Assembly (NCBI GenBank): GCA_030684935.1
Contig: JAUXXH010000013.1
Coordinates: forward strand, 1 to 64,000
Length of the DNA: 64,000 bases
Reading direction: 5' to 3'
Origin: Pseudolabrys sp.
GTDB lineage: Bacteria > Pseudomonadota > Alphaproteobacteria > Rhizobiales > Xanthobacteraceae
Part shown: one piece after another, positions 28,638 through 37,978 of the stretch
Numbering within the stretch: position 1 is the stretch's first letter
Layout: every line of letters starts with the position of its first letter
Made by a program: the position numbers and the translations under genes
Notes under the pieces: generated by a model
Told to the model about the DNA's origin: nothing
Seen by the model: the letters and a program-made list of their open reading frames with translations, nothing else
Databases searched by the model: none

Positions 28638-30088
28638 ACAACGATCTTCCTATCGCCGTGATCGGCGCCGGTCCGGTGGGGTTGGCCGCTGCAGCGCATC
28701 TGGTCGGCCGCGGCATCGCGGTCAGGGTTTACGAGGCCGGCGAGACCGCCGGCGCGCATGTCCGCGACTGGGGGCATGTGCGGGTGTTTTCGCCGTGGCG
28801 CTACAATATCGACAGCGCCGCGCGCGACATTCTTCTCAAACACGGCTGGCAGGAGCCGGACGGCGATGGCCTGCCGACCGGTGAGGAACTTTATGCGCAG
28901 TATCTGCGGCCGCTGGCGGAGACGCCGGACCTGCGCCGCGTCATCGAGACCGGCGCGCGGGTCCGCGCCGTGTCGCGCCAGGGCATCGACAAGGTCAGCA
29001 GCCGGCAGCGCGAGAGCCATCCTTTCGTGCTGACCGTTGCGACCGCGCAGGGCGAGCGCATCGATCTGGCGCGGGCGGTGATCGACGCCTCCGGCACCTG
29101 GAGCCAGCCCAACCCGATGGGCGCCACCGGACTGCCGGCGATCGGCGAGGATAAATGCGGCGATGTCATCGCCTATGGCATTCCCGATATTCTGGGACGC
29201 GATCGGGCCCGCTATGCCGGGCAGCGGGTGCTGGTGGTCGGGGCCGGGCACTCCGCGGCCAACGCCTTGCTCGACCTCGCCCGCCTGGCCGAAAGCGATA
29301 CCGCGCTGCGGCTGACCTGGGTGGTGCGCGGCCGCGACCTTACCCGTGTCTTCGGCGGCGGCGCCGCCGATCAATTGCCGGCGCGCGGCCGGCTCGGCAC
29401 CGAACTCAAGAGACTGGTCGACAGCGGCCGCCTGACTTTGGTGACGGGCTTTGCCGTCGAGCGGATCGCGCGTGATCGAGACGGCGTCACGGTCAGCGGC
29501 TCCACGGCGGACGGCCCGCGCGCGCTGGCGCCCGTGGATCGCATTGTTGTGGCGACCGGCCAGCGGCCAGACCTCGGCATGGTGCGCGAACTGCGCCTCG
29601 ATCTCGATCCGTGGCTGGAGAGCCCGCGCGCGCTGGGGCCGATGATCGATCCCAATTTGCATTCCTGCGGCAGCGTGCCGCCGCATGGCCACAGGGAACT
29701 GTCGCATCCGGAGCCCGGCTATTACGCCGTCGGCATCAAGAGCTATGGCCGCGCGCCCACCTTCCTGATGGCGACCGGCTATGAACAGGTGCGTTCCATC
29801 GCCGCCCAACTGGCCGGCGACACGGTTGCGGCCGACGATGTCCGTCTGGTGCTGCCGGAGACCGGCGTGTGCTCGGCCGATCCGGTCATCACGGGCGAAA
29901 GCGCCGGGTGTTGTGGCGGACCGGCGCCCGCGGGTGTCGACGCCTGTTGCAGCGATGATGCCGCCGCCAAATCGGAAGGCAAGGCGGGTTGCGGTTGCTC
30001 ATCGGCGGCGCCGTCCGCTACGGTCGCCAAGGCCTCCTGCTGCGGAAGCGCGAAGGCGGACAGGGTTGTTGAAACCGAGAACGCTTGA
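28634..30088 (+). CDS. FAD/NAD(P)-binding oxidoreductase with Cys-rich C-terminal tail
   Basis: IAVIGAGPVGLAAAAHLVGRGIAVRVYEAG, VLVVGAGHSAANALLDLA; tail ESAGCCGGPAPAGVDACCSDD...GCGCSS...ASCCGSAK; ATGA overlap with arsR. Confidence 0.9.
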   Translation: MNNDLPIAVIGAGPVGLAAAAHLVGRGIAVRVYEAGETAGAHVRDWGHVRVFSPWRYNIDSAARDILLKHGWQEPDGDGLPTGEELYAQYLRPLAETPDLRRVIETGARVRAVSRQGIDKVSSRQRESHPFVLTVATAQGERIDLARAVIDASGTWSQPNPMGATGLPAIGEDKCGDVIAYGIPDILGRDRARYAGQRVLVVGAGHSAANALLDLARLAESDTALRLTWVVRGRDLTRVFGGGAADQLPARGRLGTELKRLVDSGRLTLVTGFAVERIARDRDGVTVSGSTADGPRALAPVDRIVVATGQRPDLGMVRELRLDLDPWLESPRALGPMIDPNLHSCGSVPPHGHRELSHPEPGYYAVGIKSYGRAPTFLMATGYEQVRSIAAQLAGDTVAADDVRLVLPETGVCSADPVITGESAGCCGGPAPAGVDACCSDDAAAKSEGKAGCGCSSAAPSATVAKASCCGSAKADRVVETENA

Positions 30089-30094
30089 CCGCGC

Positions 30095-31294
30095 ATGACC
30101 GACACGACCGCCGACGGCAGGCCGAACCCGCGTGTCGTCGTGACGGTGCTGGGGTTCCTGCAGATCCTCGCCTGGGGATCGACCTTCTATCTCCTGGCCG
30201 TGCTGGCGCCGGCGATCGTCGCCGACACCGGCTGGACCACCGACTGGGTCATTGCCGGTGTGTCGGTCGGCCTGCTGGTGGCCGGCATTGTATCGCCGCG
30301 CGTCGGCCGCCTGATCGGCGCCAAAGGCGGCCGGCTGCCGCTGGCGGTTGGCGCGGCGCTGATGGGCCTTGGACTGCTGCTGCTCGGGACGGCGCAGAAT
30401 TACGTCTGGTATCTCGCCGCCTGGCTGGTGATCGGCGCCGGCATGGGAGCGGGCCTTTATGACGCGGCCTTCGCCACGCTCGGCAGCATCTATGGCCGCG
30501 ACGCGCGCAACGCCATCGCCTCCGTCACGCTGTTTGGCGGCTTCGCCAGCACCGTCTGCTGGCCGATCACGGCGCTGCTTATCGAGTATGCGGGCTGGCG
30601 CGGCGCCTGTTTCGCCTATGCATTTGTTTTTATCGGCGTGGCGCTGCCGGGCTATCTGCTGATCCTGCCGCGCCGCTCCTTTCTGGCGCCGGCCGCCGAC
30701 ACGGTCCTGGCGCCGCAGGTGCGGTTGGCGGGGCAGGAGCTTTGGCTGTTCGTGCTGCTGGCGGCGGTGATCACCATCGCCGCCGCGATCCTGTCGATGA
30801 TGGGCAACCTTATTCTGCTGCTGCTGCAGGCGCGCGGCCTCGATCTGGCCGCTGCCGTCGCGCTCGGCGCGCTGATCGGTCCGTCCGCGGTCGGCGCGCG
30901 CATGGTCGAACGCTTCGCCGGCAACCAGTATCATCCGATCTGGACCATGATCGCGTCGACGCTGCTGGTCGCGTCCGGCGTGCTGCTGTTTCTGTTCGAG
31001 TTCCGGTTCATCGCGCTGGGCGTCATCGGCTATGCCGCCGGCAACGGCATCGGCACCATTGCCAAGGGCACGCTGCCGCTGGCGCTGTTCGGCGCGGCCC
31101 GCTACCCGGCGCTGGTCGGCCGGCTCGGCCTGCCGGTGATGGTGGCCATGGCGGCCGCGCCCTTTGCCGGCGCCGTCGCATACCGGCTCGGCGGCGCCGA
31201 CTGGACGCTGCTGATCCTGACGGCGCTGGCGCTCACCAATGTGGGGCTGGTGGCGCTATTGTTTGTGCTGAGCCGCCGCGCGCGCACGGCGTAA
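30095..31294 (+). CDS. MFS transporter
   Basis: VVVTVLGFLQILAWGSTFYLLAVLAPAIVADTGW, IVSPRVGRLIGAKGGR; about 12 hydrophobic segments; 6 nt after the flavoprotein. Confidence 0.92.
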   Translation: MTDTTADGRPNPRVVVTVLGFLQILAWGSTFYLLAVLAPAIVADTGWTTDWVIAGVSVGLLVAGIVSPRVGRLIGAKGGRLPLAVGAALMGLGLLLLGTAQNYVWYLAAWLVIGAGMGAGLYDAAFATLGSIYGRDARNAIASVTLFGGFASTVCWPITALLIEYAGWRGACFAYAFVFIGVALPGYLLILPRRSFLAPAADTVLAPQVRLAGQELWLFVLLAAVITIAAAILSMMGNLILLLLQARGLDLAAAVALGALIGPSAVGARMVERFAGNQYHPIWTMIASTLLVASGVLLFLFEFRFIALGVIGYAAGNGIGTIAKGTLPLALFGAARYPALVGRLGLPVMVAMAAAPFAGAVAYRLGGADWTLLILTALALTNVGLVALLFVLSRRARTA

Positions 31295-31319
31295 CCACGC
31301 GCGCGGCTGCCGCGAACGC

Positions 31320-32336
31320 TTAGCCGCTCAGCCCGATGCCGGCCGCGGCCTGCTTGACCGGTCCGAATACCCGCTCGACGCCGTAATATTGCAGCACCGT
31401 GTAGGCGACGAACAGCGCCAGGAAGGCTGCGCCGACCGGCCGGGCGAGGCCCTTCCGCACCATCAGGAAGAACATCAGCGCGCCGGTGACGGCCAGCATG
31501 AACCACAGGTCGAAGGCCAGGATCTGCCGCGGCACATCGACCGGCGACACCGCCGAGACCAGTCCCATGATCGCCAGCAGATTGTAGATGCCGGCGCCCA
31601 TGATGTTGCCGACCGCGACTTCGGAATGCTTCTTGAGGGCGGCGACGGTGGCGGTGGCGAGCTCCGGCAGCGACGTGCCGACGGCGACGATGGTGAGGCC
31701 GATGATTTCCTCGCCGACGCCGAGCGAGCGGGCGGTGAACACCGCGGCGGTGACCAGCAGCTTGGCGCCGGTGACGACCGCGGCGACGCCGCCGAGCACC
31801 GAGAGGATCGACAGCCAGGTCGCCTGCGGCGGATCCTTGAACTCATCGGCCAGTTCTTCCGCCATGTCGCCGGGGTCATTGGCCTTGCCGCGCTTTCGCT
31901 CGGACCAGAATGCATAGACCGAATAGCCGATCAGCACCGCGACCATCAGGATGCCCTGCCAGCGCTCGATGCGGCCCGACAGCGCCAGCGCCGTGAACAG
32001 CAGCGCCGAGCCGCCCATCACCGCGGCGTCGCGGTACAGCGCCTTCGGATTGACCACGATCGGAAAGATGACGGACGAGACGCCGAGGATCAGCAGGATG
32101 TTGGCGATGTTGGAGCCGACCACATTGCCGACGGCGATGCCGGGCAGGCCGTCGATCGCCGCCTGCAAACTCACCACCAGTTCCGGCGCGGTGGTGCCAT
32201 AGGCGACGATGGTCATGCCGATGATCATCGGCGATACATTGAGGCGGCGCGCCAGCGAGACCGCGCCCCGCACCAGATACTCGGCCCCGAACAGCAACAG
32301 CACGAAACCGCCGATAAACTGCAGAATGGTAATCAT
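31320..32336 (-). CDS. Calcium/sodium antiporter (YrbG/CaxA family)
   Basis: Two internally repeated Na_Ca_ex halves: VAYGTTAPELVVSLQAAIDGLPGIAVGNVVGSNIANILLILG and VAVGTSLPELATATVAALKKHSEVAVGNIMGAGIYNLLAIMG. Confidence 0.95.
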   Translation of the reverse strand: MITILQFIGGFVLLLFGAEYLVRGAVSLARRLNVSPMIIGMTIVAYGTTAPELVVSLQAAIDGLPGIAVGNVVGSNIANILLILGVSSVIFPIVVNPKALYRDAAVMGGSALLFTALALSGRIERWQGILMVAVLIGYSVYAFWSERKRGKANDPGDMAEELADEFKDPPQATWLSILSVLGGVAAVVTGAKLLVTAAVFTARSLGVGEEIIGLTIVAVGTSLPELATATVAALKKHSEVAVGNIMGAGIYNLLAIMGLVSAVSPVDVPRQILAFDLWFMLAVTGALMFFLMVRKGLARPVGAAFLALFVAYTVLQYYGVERVFGPVKQAAAGIGLSG

Positions 32337-32428
32337 GGGACCGTTCCTCCTGTCTCGGCGGCTGGGCCGCGTTTGATCTGTACTGTCTTAAACTGCGGCG
32401 GCCGCGCGCGGTGCGGCCGCCGCGGGCT

Positions 32429-33091
32429 TTATCCGAGGAGCTGGCCGAAGTAGGGCTGGACCTCATGGGCGCCGCGCCAGATCATCTCACCGGCGACGTA
32501 GAGGATGACGGCCAGGCCGACATAGGCGATCCAGCGATGCTTCTGCAGCAGGTTCGCGATGAAGTTCGCGGCGATGCCCATCAGCGCGATCGACAGGATC
32601 AGGCCGAAGATCAGCACGTAAGGATGGTCGCGGGCGGCGCCGGCGACGGCGAGCACGTTGTCGAGCGACATCGTGACGTCGGCGACGAGGATCTGCACGG
32701 CGGCCTGACGGAAGGTCTTGCGCGGCGCGCCGCCGGCGATGGTGCCGTCGCCGTCGAGATCGGCATTGGCCAGCGCCTCCTGGGCGGCATGCTCTTCCTG
32801 GTGCGACGTGCGCAGCTCGCGCCACATCTTCCAGCAGACCCACAACAGCAGCACGCCGCCGGCAAGCAACAGGCCGACGATCTGAAGCAGTTGCGTCGTG
32901 ATGCCGGCAAAGACGATGCGCAGGACGGTGGCGGCGATGATGCCGACCAGGATCGCCTTGGTGCGCTGATCGGCGGGAAGGCCGGCCGCGGCCAGCCCGA
33001 TGACGATGGCATTGTCACCGGCGAGCACGAGGTCGATCATGACGACCTGGAAGAAGGCCACCATTACGGGGGAAGCGAGAAATTCCATCAT
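32429..33091 (-). CDS. TerC family (YjbE-type) integral membrane protein
   Basis: VVMIDLVLAGDNAIVIGLAAAGLP and ILVADVTMSLDNVLAVAGAA. Confidence 0.93.
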   Translation of the reverse strand: MMEFLASPVMVAFFQVVMIDLVLAGDNAIVIGLAAAGLPADQRTKAILVGIIAATVLRIVFAGITTQLLQIVGLLLAGGVLLLWVCWKMWRELRTSHQEEHAAQEALANADLDGDGTIAGGAPRKTFRQAAVQILVADVTMSLDNVLAVAGAARDHPYVLIFGLILSIALMGIAANFIANLLQKHRWIAYVGLAVILYVAGEMIWRGAHEVQPYFGQLLG

Positions 33092-33549
33092 TTGCGCATG
33101 CCGTTTCTGATGCTGGGGTTCAGGCGGCGCGCCATGTCATGAACCTGCCGTGTCCGCGGCCGAAGGCGCGGAACGGCAAATGCCGAACGAAGTTCGATCA
33201 TTATGGTCGACAAGGGGGCCGCTCTCGATTTCCAGCCGACATCGCAGCCTCGCGGCTGCCAGAGGGGCCCGGTCTGGGGGTGTTCTTCGTCCGGGGAGGC
33301 CCGGACGTCTGCAAATATCTAAAGGTCGCTCGGTGTCGCGGCTGCAAAGGTCCGCGAACCGGCCGAGGTACTACCGCCGAAATACGCCGAAAGCAATATG
33401 ATTGACGGCGGACCGGCCGCTAAAATGGGGACGAAGGCATTGGTCCGGCGGTTGCCAGACCGGCGTTCCTGCCTATCTTGTTACCGAGCCGCGACCGCTG
33501 CTTGAAGGCGCAACCTGCAACGCGCAACCTCTAACGATTGTCGGATTGA

Positions 33550-35391
33550 ATGGCCCCTCGCTCGAAAACCCGCACCGCCGCCGTCCGCAAGCCCGCGCCT
33601 GGCGCCAAACTGGGCGCCTTGCCGGAATGGAACCTCAACGATCTCTATTCCGGCCTCGACAGCCCGGCGCTGGCGCGCGACCTGGAGTCGGTTGCCACCC
33701 GGAGCTCGGAATTCGAAACGGACTATAAAGGCAGATTGGCGGCGCTGGCGGCCGAGCCGGGCGCGCCCGGCCTGCTCGAGGCGGTGAAGCGTTACGAGGC
33801 GCTGGGCGATCTGCTCGGCCGCATCGGCTCGTACTCGGGTCTGCTGCATGCCACCGACAGCACCAACCCGGCCTATACCAAATTCTACGGCGACATGAGC
33901 GAGCGCATCACCGATGCCTATTCGCATCTGCTGTTCTTCGACCTCGAGATCAACCGCATCGACGACGCCGTGCTCGACACCGCGATGCGCGACGGCCCGC
34001 TCGGCCATTACCGGCCGTGGATCGAGGACGTGCGCAAGGAGAAGCCGTACCAGCTCGAGGACCGGCTGGAGCAATTGTTTCACGAGAAGTCGCTGACCGG
34101 CTATTCGGCCTGGAACCGGCAATACGATGACACCGTCGCCGCCTTGCGCTTCAGGATCGGCGGCAAGGATCTCGGCATCGAGCCCGCGCTGAGCCTGTTG
34201 CAGGATGCCGACGGCAAGAAGCGCAAGGCCGCCGCCGAGGCGCTGGCCAGGACGTTCAAGGAAAACCTGCGGCCGTTCACGCTGATCACCAACACGCTGG
34301 CCAAGGACAAAGAGATTTCCGACCGCTGGCGCGGCTTCAAGGATGTCGCCGAGGCGCGGCATCTGTCGAACCGGGTCGAGCCGGAGGTGGTCGAAGCGCT
34401 GGTCGAGGCGGTGCGCGCCGCCTATCCGAAGCTGTCGCACCGCTATTATGCCTTGAAGGCGAAATGGTTCGGCAAGAAGCGTCTGCCGCACTGGGACCGC
34501 AACGCGCCGCTGCCCAAGGTGGCGCAGCGCACGATTCCCTGGGCCGATGCGCGCGCCACTGTAATCACCGCTTATGGCGCCTTCTCGCCGCGCATGGCGG
34601 AAGTCGCCGACCAGTTTTTCGTCAAGAACTGGATCGACGCGCCGGTGCGGCCGGGCAAGCAGCCGGGCGCCTTCGCGCATCCGACCGTGCCGTCGGCGCA
34701 TCCTTATGTGCTGCTCAACTACCAGGGCAAGCCGCGCGATGTGATGACGCTGGCGCATGAACTGGGCCACGGCGTGCACCAGGTGCTGGCGGCGCCGAAC
34801 GGGCCGCTGATGGCGCCGACGCCGCTGACGCTGGCCGAGACCGCCAGCGTGTTCGGCGAGATGCTGACGTTCCGCAAGCTGCTCGCCAACACCACCGACA
34901 AGAAGCAGCGCAAGGCCATGCTCGCTGCCAAGGTCGAGGACATGATCAACACCGTGGTGCGGCAGATCGCGTTCTACACCTTCGAGCGCAAGGTGCATCT
35001 GGAGCGGCGCAAGGGCGAACTGACGCCGGACAAAATCTGCGAATTGTGGATGTCGGTGCAGAGCGAGAGCCTGGGCCCCGCAATCGAGCTCAAGCCCGGC
35101 TACGAGACGTTCTGGACCTACATCCCGCACTTCATCCATTCGCCGTTCTACGTCTACGCCTATGCCTTCGGCGACTGCCTGGTGAACTCGCTCTATGCGG
35201 TCTACGAGCGGTCCGACGAAGGCTTCGCCGAACGCTATCTCGACATGCTGGCGGCGGGTGGCACCAAGCACCATTCCGAACTGCTGGCGCCGTTCGGGCT
35301 GGACGCCCGCGACCCGCAATTCTGGGACGGCGGCCTGAGCGTGATCGCCAACCTGATCGGGGAGTTGGAGGGGCTGGACGCCTCTAGATAG
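33550..35391 (+). CDS. M3 family oligoendopeptidase (PepF-like)
   Basis: Zinc motif LAHELGHGVHQ; YFxxKW-type region and C-terminal M3 features. Confidence 0.95.
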   Translation: MAPRSKTRTAAVRKPAPGAKLGALPEWNLNDLYSGLDSPALARDLESVATRSSEFETDYKGRLAALAAEPGAPGLLEAVKRYEALGDLLGRIGSYSGLLHATDSTNPAYTKFYGDMSERITDAYSHLLFFDLEINRIDDAVLDTAMRDGPLGHYRPWIEDVRKEKPYQLEDRLEQLFHEKSLTGYSAWNRQYDDTVAALRFRIGGKDLGIEPALSLLQDADGKKRKAAAEALARTFKENLRPFTLITNTLAKDKEISDRWRGFKDVAEARHLSNRVEPEVVEALVEAVRAAYPKLSHRYYALKAKWFGKKRLPHWDRNAPLPKVAQRTIPWADARATVITAYGAFSPRMAEVADQFFVKNWIDAPVRPGKQPGAFAHPTVPSAHPYVLLNYQGKPRDVMTLAHELGHGVHQVLAAPNGPLMAPTPLTLAETASVFGEMLTFRKLLANTTDKKQRKAMLAAKVEDMINTVVRQIAFYTFERKVHLERRKGELTPDKICELWMSVQSESLGPAIELKPGYETFWTYIPHFIHSPFYVYAYAFGDCLVNSLYAVYERSDEGFAERYLDMLAAGGTKHHSELLAPFGLDARDPQFWDGGLSVIANLIGELEGLDASR

Positions 35392-35430
35392 AAAATACAA
35401 TTACTTCAATTACTTGAGGTGCGTTGAACA

Positions 35431-35463
35431 GCCGTATAACATGTGTTATACGGCTGTATAACG
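35431..35463. promoter_or_regulatory. Perfect palindrome plus extra half-site upstream of AbrB/Doc module
   Basis: GCCGTATAACA-TG-TGTTATACGGC (35431-35454) followed by GTATAACG (35456-35463). Confidence 0.8.
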
Positions 35464-35478
35464 TTAGGACGCACACCG

Positions 35479-35703
35479 ATGAAGATTGAGATCAAGAAAA
35501 TCGGCAATTCTGACGGCGTGATCCTGCCGCGCGAGGCGATGGAACGGTTCGATCTCAAGCGCGGCCAGCAATTGCACCTGACCGAACTGGCTGGTGGTGG
35601 TTTCCAGGCGTTGCCATACGATCCGGATTTCGAGGCGACGATGGAAATCGCCGACGACATTATGGACGACTACAAAGATACGCTTTCCACCCTTGCAAAA
35701 TAG
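35479..35703 (+). CDS. AbrB/MazE-family antitoxin
   Basis: MKIEIKKIGNSDGVILPREAMERFDLKRGQQLHLTE. Confidence 0.9.
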   Translation: MKIEIKKIGNSDGVILPREAMERFDLKRGQQLHLTELAGGGFQALPYDPDFEATMEIADDIMDDYKDTLSTLAK

Positions 35704-35705
35704 CC

Positions 35706-36101
35706 ATGACCGATCCCACCGCGCCGAAGTGGGTCACTTACGAGCAGGTCGTCGCCATCCACAGTCGCCAGCTTCGCCGGTTCGGCGGAGCACCGGGTTT
35801 GCGCGACGAGGGCATGCTGCGATCTGCGCTGGAGCGGCCCGTGAACAAGTGGCAGTACGAACAGCCTGAGATGCCGGTTCTCGCTGCCGCTTATGCCTAT
35901 GGCTTGGCCAAGAACCACGCCTTTGTCGACGGCAACAAGCGGATCGCCTTTATGTCGATGATGGCATTCCTGCGCAAAAATGGAATCGGTTTTGCGCCGG
36001 AGCAGGCGCATGCGACCAAGATCATCCTTGCCCTCGCCGCCGGCGAGGTGAGCGAGGAGAGCCTGGCGCGTTGGATCAGGGACAATTGGCCCAAAGCGTG
36101 A
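35706..36101 (+). CDS. Death-on-curing (Doc/Fic) family toxin
   Basis: LYxA-type region AAAYAYGLAKNHAFVDGNKRIAFMSMMAFL with Doc motif HxFxDGNKR; 2 nt after antitoxin stop. Confidence 0.93.
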   Translation: MTDPTAPKWVTYEQVVAIHSRQLRRFGGAPGLRDEGMLRSALERPVNKWQYEQPEMPVLAAAYAYGLAKNHAFVDGNKRIAFMSMMAFLRKNGIGFAPEQAHATKIILALAAGEVSEESLARWIRDNWPKA

Positions 36102-36159
36102 ATGTCGCAGGCGCATAGCGCGCCTTCCTATTCGGCCATCTGCTATTAGATGATGGCCC

Positions 36160-37530
36160 ATGGCCGACCTCGAAAAGAACCGCTTCTCCGCCCGCGCCAA
36201 GCGCTATGCCCGCGTCGGCCACAAAGTCGGCGGCGTCGCCGCGCGCATGGCCGGGGCGCGCTTCTTCGGCATGTCGCTCGATCGCGCCGCCAATGCGGTG
36301 GCGCTGACCGCGGCGCTCGGCGGTCTCAAGGGGCCGATGATGAAGGTGGCGCAACTGCTCGCCACCATCCCCGACGCGCTGCCGCCGGAATACGCCAACG
36401 AGTTGATGAAGCTGCAAAGCAATGCGCCGCCGATGGGCTGGGCCTTCGTCAAGCGCCGCATGAGCGCCGAGCTGGGCGCAAGCTGGCAGGACAAGTTCAA
36501 ATCGTTCGAGCATCACCCGGCCGCCGCCGCCTCGCTCGGCCAGGTGCACCGCGCCGAAGCGATCGACGGGTCGGCGCTGGCCTGCAAGCTGCAATATTCC
36601 GACATGCAGTCGGCGGTCGAAGCCGATCTCAGCCAGCTCGGCATGTTGTTCTCGATCCGCAAGCGCTTCGATCCTGTCATCGACACCAGCGAGATCGCCG
36701 TCGAGATCGCCGCCCGCCTGCGCGAGGAACTCGATTACGAGCGCGAGGCCAAGCACACGCTGCTCTATCAGCACATGCTCAAGGACGAGCCGTTGATCCG
36801 GGTGCCGAAAGTGTGGCCCGAATTGTCGACCGGCCGGCTGCTGACCATGGACTGGCTCGAGGGCCACAAGCTGCTCGACCACAAGGACGACCCGCTCAAG
36901 CAGCGCAACAAACTCGCCAACGCCATGTTCACCGCCTGGTGGCAGCCGTTCAGCCGCTTCGGCGTCATCCACGGCGATCCGCATCTAGGCAACTACACCG
37001 TGTTCGACGATGCGAAAGGCAAGCCGGGCGGCATCAATCTGCTGGACTACGGTTGCATTCGCATCTTTCCGCCCAGCTTTGTCGGCGGCGTGGTCGATCT
37101 CTATCGCGGCCTGCAAGAGGACGACAACGACCGCGTGGTCCATGCCTACGAGACCTGGGGCTTCAAGCGGCTCAATCGCGACCTGATCGATACCCTGAAC
37201 ATCTGGGCGCGCTTTATTTACGGGCCGATGCTGGACGACCGGGTGCGCACCATCGCCGACGGCGTCAAACCGTCGGAATACGGCCGCAAGGAAGCCTTCC
37301 GGGTGCACCAGGCGCTCAAGGCCAAGGGCCCGGTCACGGTGCCGCGCGAATTCGTCTTCATGGACCGCGCCGCCATCGGGCTGGGCGCGGTGTTCCTGCA
37401 TCTGGCGGCGGAGCTGAATTTCCATCGCCTGTTCAACGAGGCGATCGAGGACTTTTCGGTCAAAAAGGTGGCGGCGCGGCAAACCGCCGCTTTGGCGGCG
37501 ATCGACCTCCGGCCGTCCACAGCGGACTGA
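36160..37530 (+). CDS. ABC1/AarF/UbiB-family atypical kinase
   Basis: GPMMKVAQLLATIPDALPPEYANELMKLQSNAPPM, AAASLGQVHRAEA, GVIHGDPHLGNYTVFDD. Confidence 0.95.
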   Translation: MADLEKNRFSARAKRYARVGHKVGGVAARMAGARFFGMSLDRAANAVALTAALGGLKGPMMKVAQLLATIPDALPPEYANELMKLQSNAPPMGWAFVKRRMSAELGASWQDKFKSFEHHPAAAASLGQVHRAEAIDGSALACKLQYSDMQSAVEADLSQLGMLFSIRKRFDPVIDTSEIAVEIAARLREELDYEREAKHTLLYQHMLKDEPLIRVPKVWPELSTGRLLTMDWLEGHKLLDHKDDPLKQRNKLANAMFTAWWQPFSRFGVIHGDPHLGNYTVFDDAKGKPGGINLLDYGCIRIFPPSFVGGVVDLYRGLQEDDNDRVVHAYETWGFKRLNRDLIDTLNIWARFIYGPMLDDRVRTIADGVKPSEYGRKEAFRVHQALKAKGPVTVPREFVFMDRAAIGLGAVFLHLAAELNFHRLFNEAIEDFSVKKVAARQTAALAAIDLRPSTAD

Positions 37531-37640
37531 GCCGGGCGACAGTTCTCCCTGCGCCCGTAGCGTTTCCGCCCGTTGCCCTTGGGCTGCAATTGCGCTAACC
37601 CCACAAGCGCCGCAATTGCTAGTCCCGGAGACCTGCCCCT

Positions 37641-37937
37641 ATGGCCGACCACGGCAATACCGAATACCTGACCGCTACCGGCAACGATCTTCCGGCGCAC
37701 GAGAATACCTACGAGCGCTTCATCGAGATCACCTTCGTCGGCACCATCCACGTCATCAATCTGCTGCTCGGCCTGACCGTCGGCGGCGTGTTCGGGCGCT
37801 GGTTCACGGCGCTGCCGATATTCATCATCGCCATCATCGGCGCGATCCCCGGCCTGGTCACCGGCAGCAAGACCTCGAGCTATGTCGCCTTCGCGATCTG
37901 CTTCGTGATCTTCGCTCTTGTGGCAATCTCTAAATAG
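37641..37937 (+). CDS. aa3-type cytochrome c oxidase subunit IV-like protein
   Basis: ENTYERFIEITFVGTIHVINLLLGLTVGGVFGRW, small membrane protein. Confidence 0.8.
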   Translation: MADHGNTEYLTATGNDLPAHENTYERFIEITFVGTIHVINLLLGLTVGGVFGRWFTALPIFIIAIIGAIPGLVTGSKTSSYVAFAICFVIFALVAISK

Positions 37938-37978
37938 CGGCGGGACTTTCAAGGGCTTAGGCCGGGCGGGGGAGGCGA

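Noticed and set aside
32900-33180. Mn2+ (yybP-ykoY) riboswitch upstream of the TerC-family gene
   Set aside because: No recognisable conserved loops in the short upstream region; would need an Infernal scan
33481-35400. 639 aa minus-strand ORF
   Set aside because: Antisense to the M3 peptidase gene; shadow ORF
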